The notes: generated by a model from the sequence alone, not told the origin. Counted from the stretch's first letter, positions 35,076 through 49,000 are shown. The stretch is DNA of 64,000 nucleotides from Zerene cesonia (GCF_012273895.1 NC_052118.1:3100001-3164000); one strand, 5' to 3'. Made by a program: numbers and translations.

Positions 35076-38000
35076 GTCTTTTATTTATTATATAAGTTAT
35101 TTATTTTACTTCCATTGATTCTATAAATTATTTTGCACTAGGCCCTATATAAATATTATACATCATTTTCATCAAAATGTGTTAGTATAATATTTCAACA
35201 TGTAAAAGAGGGTTTTTCAAAACTAGCTGTCATAAAAGGAACTAAAATAAACTTAATCTACAACAGTAGCCGAGTCTAGTACGACGTATTACGTAAAAGC
35301 ATCGAATTTTACAGTCAAAAAATAATTCCAAGCTCAATTTTAATTCGCCTCTTCCCTCGCAGCTTTAAAAATAAATATCGGCAATAAATTCTTTCATAAC
35401 CTACGCACTTTAAAACAATTTACGATACTTAAAATTTGCCTATAGTCCGAAATAAAATGCTTTCAAATACAAACACTATAAATCAACTCTAAGATCTTAT
35501 CTGGGCAAGGTGGAACAAGTAATAAATACACGTTGGCTCTTAGCTGACAGAGCCACGGTTGCTGGCGGGTTACGTAATGCAGAAAATCCCGAAAACACAA
35601 TACTGAGATTTCGTTGTAAAATTGAAGCCGAAGCAGTGACATCGATGAGATTTGCGCTCGAATTGTGGCGCGCTCTGTGAATTAAATCTCGAAGGTAATA
35701 CTGGTTTTAGATTTGGACTATTTTTTGTTGGAAATGCATTTTTGCTGGATTTTTATATTGTTGAAGATCAAGGCGTTCTACAAAGGGCCTAGTGCAAAAA
35801 ATAAATGCAATTGACAACTTTTTATTCTTATCAGAACTCTCTATGATTTCCTTGTGGATAAAACCAGAAGCCTGAATTTTCTTTAACAAATCAGGAATTG
35901 TATAAACACGGTATATTTAAAATTTCTGTCAATTTGAACCAGTAGTTTAAGAATGACAACTTATTAAAGTTTCTGGATTTTGTCATGGGAAAACCTAAAT
36001 ATGCTGTAATTCCAGTTTTTTAAATACACCAACTGCATGAATAACTTGGTAATCCCATATAAATATATAGGATTACAAGTCTACAAAAAGAAGTGAGATG
36101 CCATCAAAAATATTCTGTAAAAAAACCCAACTCTCGCAGCTCAGTCTCTCTACCGTAAAAAGTTGTGAGATCCATGTAATACAAAGCCGGTTAATCTATT
36201 AAGTCTTTACTTAAAGGACCTTCTGTCTTTAAGTTATTATCATGCCAATATTAAATTTACGTTTTAATCAAATAGATCGACTTGGCCATCGAAATAAAAA
36301 TGAAAACAAGTAACGTTATATATTTTAGTAGTTGATTTTTTTTTCACAAAAAAATTAAAGTAGAAACAGTAATTCTAATGAATAAATAATAATTCTTATA
36401 TTAATATAATGTTGAGAAACATTTTATAAAATTAAGAAATCTTTAATATATTATGATACATATACATACATAAATATAGTGTCGATATTTTATTTTTGTG
36501 CGTTATTTTTCTGTTTTTAAAATTCCTCGATGGAGAAACGAAATGAGCTTTTACGGTAGTGATAGGCACAGATCGAATAAAAAAACAATACAGCTGCGTT
36601 TCATATTATTGCTATGTAGCTGTTTGAGGAAAATGTGCCATGTTTCCAAATATTATTTAAATAAATTTTCCTTATTTTCATTGTTCGTATCAGATTTTTT
36701 CTCACAAGTTTTAGAACGCAAATTAATACGTGATCCGAATACTATAGTCTGTATGTCATTCCAATCCATTATTCCAATTCCAATAGTATTAAAATAGAAA
36801 GAATGAGAATTAACTAAAACTACGTGTGCCCGAAATTGAGTCAAATGAAATCCAAAATACATTAAGGATATTTTAAAATCTATTTCTAAATAATCCAACG
36901 ACTAGCTTGTAGCCCTCTCTTAGTTAGGTATACCAAAGAGGCCCTTTAAAATGTAATGTATTAAAATATATATAACCCGCGTTTTGATCACGTTGTTAAC
37001 CATCAATCAAATTCCAAGTGCAAAGAGGTAAAATAAATCAAGCAAGCAAAGTTGATTAGCTTTTTGAAGTTCATTTGAGCGGTAAGTCTTGTAAAAATTG
37101 CCCCGGCCCTTGTTTTGTTTCCTATTACGCAGCTCGGGGAATAAATTCAGTGTTTTATAGCAGGGCGTGTTTGTCAGTTGTAGTTTTTATGAGTATTACC
37201 CAGAAGGGGCATTATCTAGTTGTTTATTGAGATAGGAACAAGAAGGAATTCTGTAAATCGCTAGTATTATGAGGCATGTGTGAAAACAATAAAGTAGACG
37301 TGTAACGTCGCATGTTATAAGATTAGTTGATATTACATAGCTTTATTAGTATGATTATTCTAAGATGGATTGGCTTTTTAAATTTATATGTTTTTAAACA
37401 TATTTGAATCTACTCGAATCAACATCAAACATACGTCAAAACGCTTTTTTTTCTAAAACGCGACAATTAATCTGCTGGAAGATCAAGTTTTACGTTTCAA
37501 AATTCTTATCGTATTTTGTCAACAAAAATAATGTCCCCGTGACTTAACAATAATAATATGCTTAGCATGTGAATACCGAAATAAAACTTAAATCATATAA
37601 TTTTTTCAATACAATTCGTATTGTATCGTACAATTTGTTGGGCATTCGACACAATTTCGTTTATTACGTAAAATCGAAAATTAGTAAATGTATATTACTT
37701 CAATCTCAAATAAAGGTCTTTTACTTTACATAAAATATTCAGTGTAATATATAACCTACTACATTATAATCTAACTCGAAAGCTCTTGAAACGAATATAT
37801 TAAGAAAGTAGCACTAATCTCATTTCATTTCGTCTCTTCTGGAACAAAACTCATTAATTCCCAGGTGATTTGAATGAAACACTTTCTTCAATGTATTTCC
37901 TTAAATAACAGCATCTATTAATTATCGAAGGCGCTGCCATTATTACCTTTGAAAGGTTGCCTTCGAATTGATTTATAGGTAACACTGCATCGTGTATTTC

Positions 38001-38617
38001 CCGCGTTAATGACTGTTCTTGAGATCCTAAAGGAACTTGCGGAAGTGGAAGTTTCTTGACTTTTCCTTCAAGTTATCGACATAATGGGAAAATCGTAAGA
38101 AAAGGAAATTATCTACGTTAAGTCTACTGAGTCATTTTTATTTTTATACTGATACATTTGTTTATTGAATTAAAATATATTATATGTATATAATATAATT
38201 TATACATCTTAACACTGTGTGAAGCAAATAACTTTTTTTTGTTGGGTATTTTGCATTGAGAGACCCAGATGTTCAGTGTTTCATAGATTAATGTATATAC
38301 CTTTGTAATAAATAGATTTTTCAATTTGTCTTCGCCTCATAAACATCATCACGGCTCGAAACGATAAAGGAAAATGTTTTGAGGGTAGGCTTGCCTGAGA
38401 ATACAAAATTTGACGTCATGCGACATCTGCCAAATCGCGATTGGACAGCGTGGTGGATTATGACCTGAAATCCTGTGTGTCTCTTTAGTGGGAGCGTCTC
38501 CCCGTCACCACGTTTGCTGTAAAGTGTTCGAAACTTCGCGTTAATAATATAATGAATAAATCGCGTTTAAAATCCGTTAAAAAGTTTTAAATTTCTAAAT
38601 GTATAATACTCGCGTAA

Positions 38618-39617
38618 NNNNNNNNNNNNNNNNNNNNNNNNNNNNNNNNNNNNNNNNNNNNNNNNNNNNNNNNNNNNNNNNNNNNNNNNNNNNNNNNNNN
38701 NNNNNNNNNNNNNNNNNNNNNNNNNNNNNNNNNNNNNNNNNNNNNNNNNNNNNNNNNNNNNNNNNNNNNNNNNNNNNNNNNNNNNNNNNNNNNNNNNNNN
38801 NNNNNNNNNNNNNNNNNNNNNNNNNNNNNNNNNNNNNNNNNNNNNNNNNNNNNNNNNNNNNNNNNNNNNNNNNNNNNNNNNNNNNNNNNNNNNNNNNNNN
38901 NNNNNNNNNNNNNNNNNNNNNNNNNNNNNNNNNNNNNNNNNNNNNNNNNNNNNNNNNNNNNNNNNNNNNNNNNNNNNNNNNNNNNNNNNNNNNNNNNNNN
39001 NNNNNNNNNNNNNNNNNNNNNNNNNNNNNNNNNNNNNNNNNNNNNNNNNNNNNNNNNNNNNNNNNNNNNNNNNNNNNNNNNNNNNNNNNNNNNNNNNNNN
39101 NNNNNNNNNNNNNNNNNNNNNNNNNNNNNNNNNNNNNNNNNNNNNNNNNNNNNNNNNNNNNNNNNNNNNNNNNNNNNNNNNNNNNNNNNNNNNNNNNNNN
39201 NNNNNNNNNNNNNNNNNNNNNNNNNNNNNNNNNNNNNNNNNNNNNNNNNNNNNNNNNNNNNNNNNNNNNNNNNNNNNNNNNNNNNNNNNNNNNNNNNNNN
39301 NNNNNNNNNNNNNNNNNNNNNNNNNNNNNNNNNNNNNNNNNNNNNNNNNNNNNNNNNNNNNNNNNNNNNNNNNNNNNNNNNNNNNNNNNNNNNNNNNNNN
39401 NNNNNNNNNNNNNNNNNNNNNNNNNNNNNNNNNNNNNNNNNNNNNNNNNNNNNNNNNNNNNNNNNNNNNNNNNNNNNNNNNNNNNNNNNNNNNNNNNNNN
39501 NNNNNNNNNNNNNNNNNNNNNNNNNNNNNNNNNNNNNNNNNNNNNNNNNNNNNNNNNNNNNNNNNNNNNNNNNNNNNNNNNNNNNNNNNNNNNNNNNNNN
39601 NNNNNNNNNNNNNNNNN
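38618..39617. other. Assembly gap (exactly 1000 N)
   Basis: A run of exactly 1000 undetermined bases, the size commonly used for gaps of unknown length. Open frames spanning it are artefacts. Confidence 1.
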
Positions 39618-41679
39618 CCAAAAACAGGGTAATGTAATAATTCTATTTGCATAGAATGGTCAATATTGTTCGTCGGACTTTATGCAAAGAGAAACTTCAA
39701 TGCCTTCATCATGATAAAGTCTAAAAGCCGTCGTTGACAATAGAAATTTTGCCGAGTTTGCTTTTAGATCGTATTTGCGGACTTTGAAGCGATTTGTGGT
39801 ATCCCAGGGGAGGGGATTTAATTTGCAGTCAACGAAGCGGACTCCAGTGTTAGTTTTAATATCTTTTCTTTGAGACATTTATCCGCACTTTATTAGTGTA
39901 ATGGATATTTTTTCAGCCCAACAAAGCATTAAAGTGATTAAGTTTAGATCGAACAGAATTCCTTTACATATCTAATTCTGTTTCTGATTACCAGGTCTAT
40001 TTTTATACGTTTATTTTGACTCACAATTCGAGCCGTCGAAGTTGGTGCGTAAACAAGACCACGAAAAGATTTTCGATATAGGATTTATTTAGACCACCAC
40101 ATTAATACTTAATATCCTGGAACATGTACCTATTTATAAGTTTGTTTTTGTATACAATAAATTGATTTTTACTATCAGTAAAATGATATATTTTATTTAC
40201 TAACTTTTAAATACATATCCACTTGGATTTTAAAAATGTTTCTGTCTATATATTAAAAAATATCTACCTACAAAAAAAATCATTAATTTATTAATCATAA
40301 CAGATTTGATCATTATAGTAATAATCTAGCAAGACGAAGGACCAGAGCAATTAGATGTTTAACTATTAATGATAACAATTTGTCATTAAGCCGCAAAGCC
40401 TCACATTGCGCGACAAATGTTGACTTCACAGGCTGTTGTTACTGACGGGTTAGCTATTTCCTTGATATTTATTCGTTAAATTGTACACATTTGTTCAAGA
40501 ATTGTAACTGGCTCTTAAAGTTAATGATAGGCTTAATAATAACAATCAAATGTAAATACCGGCGTATCATTAAAAACTTGCGTGCGTCCGATTGTACCCG
40601 ATGTTTTTTTTTATTTTTATGTAATTGTTATTAATAAAAAAAGAATTGTCCTAATTCTGTGCAGCCTTTGATGTTATACGCGCACACATGAATCATTTTA
40701 GAGTAGTGGGTTTACCTAGTAATTTTTAATGAATAGATCTTTAATTGTATGTAATATTTTTTATAAGTGTTTTTTTTTTTTTGTAAAAACAATTCAATAT
40801 TTCGCATTTATCAACTCATTTAAATGTACCCGCATTCGTCATTAAAAAAAATCTGTAGGATAGTTAACATGAGTCCACGCACCAGTAACATAAACGTAAT
40901 TGGGCTTATCTAGGTATAAATGAAAGTAGAGTAATCCTTCAACATGAATCGGGTCAAGTCTGACCAAGTATCCACACCTTTATGGGAAAAATGACTAATT
41001 ATTATTTGAATATTTATTTTCCAGTTCATTCTACTTTAATTTTGTATTTTCTAATGCTAAAATAATTAACTTATTTAAAGTTAGTTGTATATTACACATA
41101 TACTACCTTATCAATTCACGACACGATTTCTTCTTCAATACTGTAAATTTCGAATAAGATTCATATGGTGCTAGTTTTGTAAATGTAAATTTTAAATTTC
41201 AACAATCAAATACCTGCAAATGGCCAGTCAAAATCGGTCTGTATTTGAGTTTAATTAAATAATAATAATTAAACGACCTTTGATCTCGCAGGAGGGCGGA
41301 AAAAGAGCAAACAAAAGGTAATTCTGTTTATTTTTATATATTTGTTAACTACACCCTTCTTTGTGTTCGAATTTCTGTCCGGATAAGCCTCAAGCAAATT
41401 TTGCTGGAAAAGCTACAATATAAGATTGTAATGTATTTTATAAAAGGAAAATGTTATAGGTATAATGAAGAATATAAGGGTTTTCATAGTACAATTATGT
41501 ATAATTATATTTCTGATGTAAATGTGTGTATTTTTATGTAGTGCGGTGTTTTGAAGTTACTTTGATGTTGTATCGTACCATATTCATATAGAAACCTATA
41601 CTACAACATATTCCAAGGCAATAAGTAAGACGTTATCAATTGTCTGATTTCATAATTTCGTAGATTTTTCTTTTTTTAT

Positions 41680-41795
41680 GTTATATCGGGAATCACAGTT
41701 GTAAGCGATCACCACCGCCCATGAACATTTGCAGTGGTGGCTGCTGCAAGTGGGATGGGTGAGGAAAAGGATACGGGCCTCCAGCTTTATAGAAA
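41680..41795 (+). repeat. CATGAAC-family repeat fragment
   Basis: AGCGATCACCACCGCCCATG, AACATTTGCAG and GGTGAGGAAAAGGATACGGG then GCCTCCAGC follow the family order. The middle is deleted. Confidence 0.7.
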
Positions 41796-42501
41796 GTAAT
41801 CAATAGATAATAGCCAAGGAAAAGAATACAATATTATTCGAGGAAATTTCGAACAGGATTAGAGGATTTGTAGAGTAAACAAAAAGCGGGAGTGGTGGAT
41901 AACAGCTTATGACGAACTATCTTTTAATATGCTGAATCATCTTAGCACTTGAACATTCTTAATATTGATATTACAATTGGTTTATAATATCAAATAAGCA
42001 CATTTTTGTGTAAAACGTACATACAAGAAAAAGCTCATCTGTCCAAACTTATCTTTGCTTATTTTCAATATCTTGTAATTTAAATACGCAAGCTTATTGA
42101 TAGCGATATGAAATGGTTATAAAAATTAAAAAAAAACCAATTAGCTTCACGCATATCGTTTTAACAGCTGGAGATAATATTGGAATATATATATTTGGAC
42201 TTTAAAAATCGAATCAAAAGATATCGAAATCACTGCGTTTTATATTTATTGTAAAATGGCCGCGGCCAATACGAAATAATGAAATCAGTAAAATTTACAA
42301 CCACAGTAATAGTCGAGAGCTCAATGTTACGTCTCCAATGGGTATTAAATGGAATTCGGGTTTCATCATTTTATTGTTAGTGTTTATTCATGGCTTTCTA
42401 TTTGTGCATTGGGAAAGGGAGATGGTTTAATGTTTTATTCATAAATAAAAAAATGAGTTGTCTAAAGTATTGCAGAAAATAATTTACGTAAGTACTTTAG
42501 C

Positions 42502-42558
42502 AGCTTTTAAGTTGATATTAAAACTATCTTTAAGCTTTAGCTTTTAAGTTGATATTAA
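42502..42558. repeat. 20-bp direct repeat
   Basis: AGCTTTTAAGTTGATATTAA occurs at 42502-42521 and again at 42539-42558, a local duplication with a 37-base period. Confidence 0.85.
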
Positions 42559-44162
42559 GCTTCGGAAAAGTATTTCTACTCCAATATTTTATACACACAC
42601 ACAGAGAATCATCCAAAATGCATAAATTACTGTATCATGAGTCAGGAAAATCAGCAAATGCACAATTTTGATGTGTTCTGTTACTTTTTAATAAATATTA
42701 TTTGCTCTTTAATTGTCATATCTAAAAAAAGTTCACTTCTTCACTAGCTACTAGCTAGTCGAAGGAAATAAGGAATTTCTTTGAGAATACATTGAGTAAC
42801 AGCAACAATAAAAAGCCTATAATATAAGCTTTACAGATAAAAAAACAGATCACAAAATCGTTCTTTTTGACGTGAAAAATAAGCTTAATTGTAATTAAAA
42901 CCACTTAAAAGCGAAAAATAAATTAATAATAATAAATACTATAAAGGTAACACCCTCATCATTTGAAGTCGTATATAGTATAAGTGATGAACCACTTTAG
43001 TTCTTTAAACGTCGTCGACTCGCAAGACCCTCCTGCCAACCAGCAAACGGAGCTGATTTACAAGCACCATGTCAATATCACCTCTTTCCTTATCTTATTT
43101 TAATGACAAATACATAAAGATTTTCAAAGCGTTGAACTAAACCTACAGGCACTGGTGCTGCGAATGTGGAGTTGTATATTTTACGAGTACTGGTAGGGAA
43201 CCAGAATTTAATGGCAGACATTCATATTATTTTTGTGTGGTTTTGTATTTGTTCAGATGTGGGTTGTGACGCTTTTATTTATTAATTTTATACTGTGAAG
43301 ACTTATATAAATGTCTGTTTAGCTGAATCTCTGGAATTAACTGTAAACGTTTGAAGTAAAGATAGACTGAATTTATTTCAGAATATATCGTCTGTGTACA
43401 TATTATGGTTGATATTATTGAATGTTTAAGTGAAATGGATTCAAAGTAAGACTCATATTGTGAAGAGAAAATAGATAATAAAACAATTTTTTGGTATATA
43501 TTTTTTTTTTTTATAAGGGCTTAATCCTGAAAAATAATTGGTTGTTTTTTAGTGTATAATGGTTTATGCTAGGATAGGATTAAGCTTATATTTTTTTATT
43601 TCCGGAATAAAAATAATAGTATATAAAAATATTACCTTGCAAACTCTCTCTACTCTTAATATAAGTGCCGCTAGCAGCGAATAGCAGTTTAAAGTCTGAG
43701 ATTTTAGAAAAAAAGCGAGAAAACGTAAAGTAATGTAGGTTTTTCCGACATTTCCAGCGAACGCATGCGATAAGGGTGAACGATTTATAAGCGATTACGA
43801 TCTATCGCTCCTCCGGGACGCGACTCAAATAATCCATAAAATGCTTTTTAACTGCTACGAAAATTTCCTTTAAATTCTAGTTTGTCTCTAGCAAGACGTA
43901 GCACCTATCTTAGAAAAGAGGAATGTTACGACACATCTGAGTTCGAATTGTATAGTGTAAAACCAATGAATAGTAATGCCTATAGAAATTGTACTATATC
44001 CATACCTACTTGCCTAAAAGTTCTGTCATATTAGGGACATCTGTTCAAATTAGGGACTTCCTTGTTACAAAACATGCTTAAATAAAATAAAAAATTATAT
44101 ATGAGAAAATGTATTTATTTTCTTCTTTCACGTCGCTATTTACAGAAAAGGTTTAATGGTAA

Positions 44163-44255
44163 AACTAGCTTTCCACCCGCGGCTTCGCACCCGTAATCAA
44201 ACGACCCCATGGAAACGAGATGTTTAACTCCGTTAATAAGTAGCCTATCTATTTT
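44163..44255 (+). repeat. LINE-tail-like 5' fragment
   Basis: ACTAGCTTTCCACCCGCGGC then TTCGCACCCG and AGTAGCCTATCTA follow the usual head of these repeats. It stops shortly before the tRNA-like element at 44325; AGCCTATCTATTTTACTG resumes on the other side (44427), so the tRNA-like element may have inserted into it. Confidence 0.5.
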
Positions 44256-44324
44256 TTAATTTTTAGTTTTATAGTATTTAAATGCTTTATAAATGAGAAA
44301 TGTTGAAAGAATAGAAAAAATTTG

Positions 44325-44396
44325 ATCACGAGGCAGGATTCGAACCTGCGTTTCTTGCCTTACCGTAGCAACGCCTAGCCTCTCGGCCACCCGTGA
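44325..44396 (-). repeat. tRNA-like (SINE-type) element that folds as a cloverleaf
   Basis: On the minus strand the 72 bases fold with a 7-bp acceptor (TCACGGG with CTCGTGA), a 3-bp D stem (GCC/GGC), an anticodon stem TTGCT/GGCAA and a T arm GCAGG/CCTGC. The A box TGGCCGAGAGGCTAGGC and the B box GGTTCGAATCC are good, and T6 follows. The anticodon would read GGT (Thr), but position 33 is C instead of the near-invariant U. A decayed relative with the same T-rich 3' flank is at 61101-61185, so a repeat is likelier than a working tRNA. Confidence 0.65.
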
Positions 44397-44928
44397 TCTT
44401 GGCCACAGTAATCGAAGAGTAGAAGCCTATCTATTTTACTGTTTATCTGAAAACACAAAAATCATATCGTACATCGATCCGTTACGACTGAAAAAGGACA
44501 ATGAAACAAATAAGCTTTCGAATTAATTATATTTTAATTAGGAATTTCCTTAATCACACACGCAACATCACGCACATTATCTATGGTTAAATAAGTCCAC
44601 CAAAGAGGCTGGATACGTTTCAGGACCAGGGTGAAGTTTTTAATAACAGAATTTGTATTACCAATGTTAACGTAAGATGATTATTCTTTACACGAAATAA
44701 CAGCCATGTACATTTTTTACCTGTGTTGTGATTCTGTAAAACTCATGAACACTCTTCGTACTTATTTTTATTTTCAGTTCTTTTGAATCAAGACCGAAAC
44801 TTTGCTTATTCACCACTCATACTGGATTTTGTTAAATAAAGTCTGCTCATGTACAAGTATATATTTTAAAATATATATTTCTCGCCTTTTTTTGCAGTAA
44901 AATATACACTTAATGGAAAAACTGAATG

Positions 44929-45255
44929 ATGATCATTATCATCATCATTATTAGCCTATATATAATATGATCCTACTGCTGGGACACGGGCTTCCTATGA
45001 GGGTGCAAGCCATAACATCCAACACGCTGGCTTAGCGCGGGTTGACAGATGTCACATGTCGTCGAACTTTTGATTCTTTGACATGCCGGTTTCCTCACGA
45101 TATGTTTGTTCCTTTACAGTTTGAGCCGTGGTGATGTTATCCACATGCGCAGATATATTGGAAAATCAATTTATTTCTTGCACGCTCGCCTGGTCTCGAA
45201 TCCCGACTTGTCCATTTTAAATCCGAGGTCCTCACCACCGGGCCACTACTGCTCT
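44929..45255 (-). repeat. tRNA-derived SINE, complete copy
   Basis: Read on the minus strand it begins GAGCAGTAGTGGCCCGGTGG (A-box-like) and has GGGATTCGAGACC (B-box-like) about 45 bases on. A LINE-type body follows with CGTGAGGAAACCGGCATGTC, then a (GAT)n-type tail near 44929-44952. This is the architecture of a Pol III SINE. A shorter copy is at 12722-12930. Confidence 0.75.
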
Positions 45256-45600
45256 ATGATGATCACATGCTCATTATTATAATATGTGCTGTGCAGTTTA
45301 CCGAAGTTGTTTTCTTTGTGGCGTGTTTCTACGTCAGATTAGACATGTGTTTTTTACTCAATTCGAAATACTGAAGCTGTATTGTATGTTTATTATTGTG
45401 ATGTAAAAAGGAGTAAATCAATAACGAAATATATGTAGGAAGCGGTTATTTTTTCACCCATAACAACGTAAATTTAGTTATTAATGTTTGAATGCGCTGC
45501 AATCAACCGCGGGCACAGAAAACACAATTGCTCGTTACTGACAACTGTCTTCCGCTATTCAATTAAAGTAAATGGATTTGCCGAAAACCGATTAAAGTTT

Positions 45601-45630
45601 GCAATCAGAATAAACAGTTATTCTGATTGC
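45601..45630. repeat. Perfect 13-bp hairpin with ACAG tetraloop
   Basis: GCAATCAGAATAA (45601-45613), ACAG, then the exact reverse complement (45618-45630). Partial pairing continues outside (AAAGTTT with GAACTTT). Confidence 0.85.
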
Positions 45631-45947
45631 GATTTCGAACTTTGTTAATAAATAAACTTTTATTTGTTTGCCGGTTGGGATACAATCTATATTCTGAATA
45701 GCAGTAATGGGTTAGGGGCGGCTATTGAGAGAGACTTTCAGATTCTAAGAATCTCCTGAATTACTTCTTTATATAGTGCACATTGACTTCATTATTCCAA
45801 AGGTTTAATATAAGTAGCATGTTTTATTATTATCAAATTAAGAACGCGAGACTCATTCGAAATTAAATCAGAATAAATTGTTTGACCATAGTATATAAGT
45901 TCACTGAAGAGTATTTTGTGAAAGTAGACTTGTTATAGTCGATATTA

Positions 45948-46025
45948 TTTAGGGCTGAGCAAGCAAAGGCGCAGGTGGTCTACCTGGTGTTAAGAAGTCA
46001 TCAGTGCCCAATCACACTAACAACT
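45948..46025 (+). repeat. Diverged CATGAAC-family or related fragment
   Basis: GCGCAGGTGGTCTACCTGGT, GTTAAGAAGTCATCAGTGCC resembles the CGCCTGATGGTAAGCGATCA block of that family, but with many changes. Confidence 0.35.
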
Positions 46026-49000
46026 AATAGGTACTTTGAATTTATGTATATGTTACAGCAAACTCATTGCCTGTCAAAATTACTTGACCACGAAAAGCAG
46101 TTAAGAGTGTTTTGGACCGATGCCTTCGCTAAAGATACATTTTGAACTGATTTTTGTTGTTGCTGATGATTGAAGATGGTCCAAAATCATCAATTTATAT
46201 CATAAAAATAAGTTAGCGAGAATCAAAGTAGTGTGACGTTGACTTTTTCCAGCAATCACCAGACCAGAGTTTTTTCTGTAACATATACATTACTTCAAAT
46301 TAATTAAAAAAATATTTATGTAGGAACCCGCACAGGAACACATAAATGTAATCTAATTTTAAATGAACAATTCATTTCATCAGGTTTAGAAGAAATTTCC
46401 TCGTACGCCTGTGTGGAAGGATTGGCGGAAAAAAAATCTAAACATACTCTTAGTTCAAAAATATACCAACTGAATAACTGTTTATACTATTAATTATGCT
46501 ACAGTGCAAACCACTCTATAGATTAGAGAGGATCAGCCTACGATTCAAGTTTATTCATGCATGAAATTGGAACCTACTTCGATGAATCCTCACGATTTGT
46601 TTGTCGATCTTTTCACAGATGAAATCTCTCGAAGATATTCCTAAATGTAGACGAACACTTAAATATTCATTCAATAATAATTTCGAATAGTTTCTGATTC
46701 AATAGCGTTGACGTAGAAAGTAAAGATGTTTAATAACAATGAAATATTGTAATGTATTAAAATTCTTTTGTTAAATCTAATACTGATAATGGACTGACTT
46801 TCGATGTAAAATTCATGGGTGCTAAAACACTCTTTTTAGAGTGGGCACCTTTCAAGAAAATAACAGACATTTGAAGACAAAGGGCCGCTCTTATTTTTTG
46901 CCTTTCAATAGAGCGAGCGTATTCTCTAGGCCCAGTAAATGGTTAGGAGTAGAATGCCTTTCCAATCTGAACCTCCGAAGAATAGAATAAACAATAGCGC
47001 CTTTGGGAAACCGAAACTTTTCTTATTATTTAAGAGCCCTCAAAATGTTTAATACATGAGGCGATTTATTCGAGAGAGTGAAATGCGCGGTATAATTTCG
47101 ATGATGGTATGTCGGCCATGTTTTGATTTGTTTTGTCATGAGAATGTACATGCCGATGGAGCAAAAGCTTTCTTTATTTTCAGTTGTCCATATTTGGTCA
47201 TTGCTTATGATAAAATTAAGTCAGGTTCAGATCATTAAGTTTTTTAACCAAAAACAGTTGTCTAGATTGTTATGGATATAGCTATATCCCCTGAATGAAT
47301 TCTGTTGAGGTTATACGCAACGAAAATATTAACAGAAAGAAGCTTTGATTAATGCGAGTTCAACCATTGCTTGATCTAGATTAGGAAATATTTAAAAACA
47401 GCAATCTTAATAAAATATCGATAAATTATGGAAAAAATAAAGTTGCAACATACTATACGATTGTACTAACGAATTCTTACATCTTTTCCACTTTTGTTAG
47501 ATGAAATTGTACATTGTAATTTATATCCTTCCAAAGTGATTTGTTCTTGGGCACAATAAATTAGGCTTGTTAGTGCTGTGTAACAAAAGGTCTGGCTAGC
47601 GAGAACTAATAATATATCACGTGTCGACGATAAGTGTAGCTTGTAAGATTAATATACGTCATTATTCATCTGATATTGAGGTTTAAGGACTTGATTTTAA
47701 GAAATACTTTCGCTTGTTAGATTTCTCTGATTCGGTGTTATTGGGCAGTGACACGATTTGACTTTTGAAAAATATTTTATTAATATTATTATTTAAAGAT
47801 TTTATTGTATTTATATATTACTTGACTCTAATTAGAGGAATGGAGGGCGGCAACAGAATAAATGCCAAGGACTTAAGAGTATGTATTTAATTTGAGGTAC
47901 GGATGGCTGTTGAAAAGTACATAAAAGTATTATATTAAATAATACTATACTTCTAATAATACAAATAGTTAGTAATAGTATTGTTATAAGTATAGAAAAG
48001 TAAATCAACAATCAAAATAGTTTATTAGAGTTATCTTATACAATGAACTAAAACCATATATTTTTTATTATAATACAATAATAACATCACATATTCGCTG
48101 AAAGTTTGTAGAAATAACCAATACTTATAAAATTTAGTATCAGTATAGTGAATTATATTGAATTATTTTGTTATTGTATTTAAAATAATATTATATTGAA
48201 TAACTTCAATAAATAAAAAAAATATTAGATTATATGAGCTTAACACGAGCTTTACTTTACTTAATATCTAATTCTAAAAGTACGAGGTACAATACAATAT
48301 TATTAGCAATTGGGATAAGAAAAATGATTCATACATACCGGCATATTGTCATTGTTCGCATAAGACCTACCGAGGTATCACTTGCCTGGACGAGAATCCG
48401 AAGGCCGAGGTTCGTCATAGGAGGCACTCTTAGGAACTCAACACATAGCTGAGACCTAGCGCGCTCACTAAATCATGTCTGGTTAAGCAACAGTGGGATA
48501 ACAACAATCTGAATATAAAAAAGTATTCGAATGTCAAAAAAAAAAGCATTGGAAAACCACAGAGTGTATTAATCAAATAAAGAGTGCCATTATTGAAAGG
48601 TTCCTACATTTTTGCAACAAAATAGCAGTTTGGATTCGCATTAGCACTTGGAGGCACATGCTTAAGTCAAGCTGGCTGCAAGGAACATCTGTGCCCGCAC
48701 TTAACAACCGGAGGGAACTTTAACGTGACCGCGACGCAGCCAGCACCTGCTTCTGCAAATCTTAAGTGGATTTGTTTGTTAGAATTATTATTATTTATGT
48801 ATGTCTATATTCATGGTGTGAAGAGATATTTTTGGGGTTCCTTTGTAGCAAATAACCTACGCATTTACAAATATTTCGCATTGCATTTTAATTAAATATT
48901 AATTATCTACAAAAAGCTATATACAATTATTATTTCTCAATTAATATGACATGCTTTACTTTTGAAAGCTAATAAAGTGTAATACTGCTTTATTTCATAC

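Larger units (their letters stand above)
16300..38617. other. Gene-poor region upstream of Tsp2A, left part
   Basis: No exon, RNA gene or intact mobile-element frame could be supported here. The longest open frames (for example 28887-29330) lack codon bias or motifs and sit in AT-rich DNA. The region holds the repeats listed separately, one MITE, a CRE-like palindrome (21229-21242), a hairpin (34505-34544), and GC-richer patches near 20270-20630, 25230-25540, 32560-32790 and 35500-35690. Confidence 0.55.

Noticed and set aside
38567..39654. Open frames of about 350 codons on both strands
   Set aside because: They consist almost wholly of the 1000-N gap.
44325..44396. Functional tRNA-Thr(GGT) gene
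   Set aside because: C at position 33 and a second decayed copy with the same flank make a SINE or pseudogene more likely.
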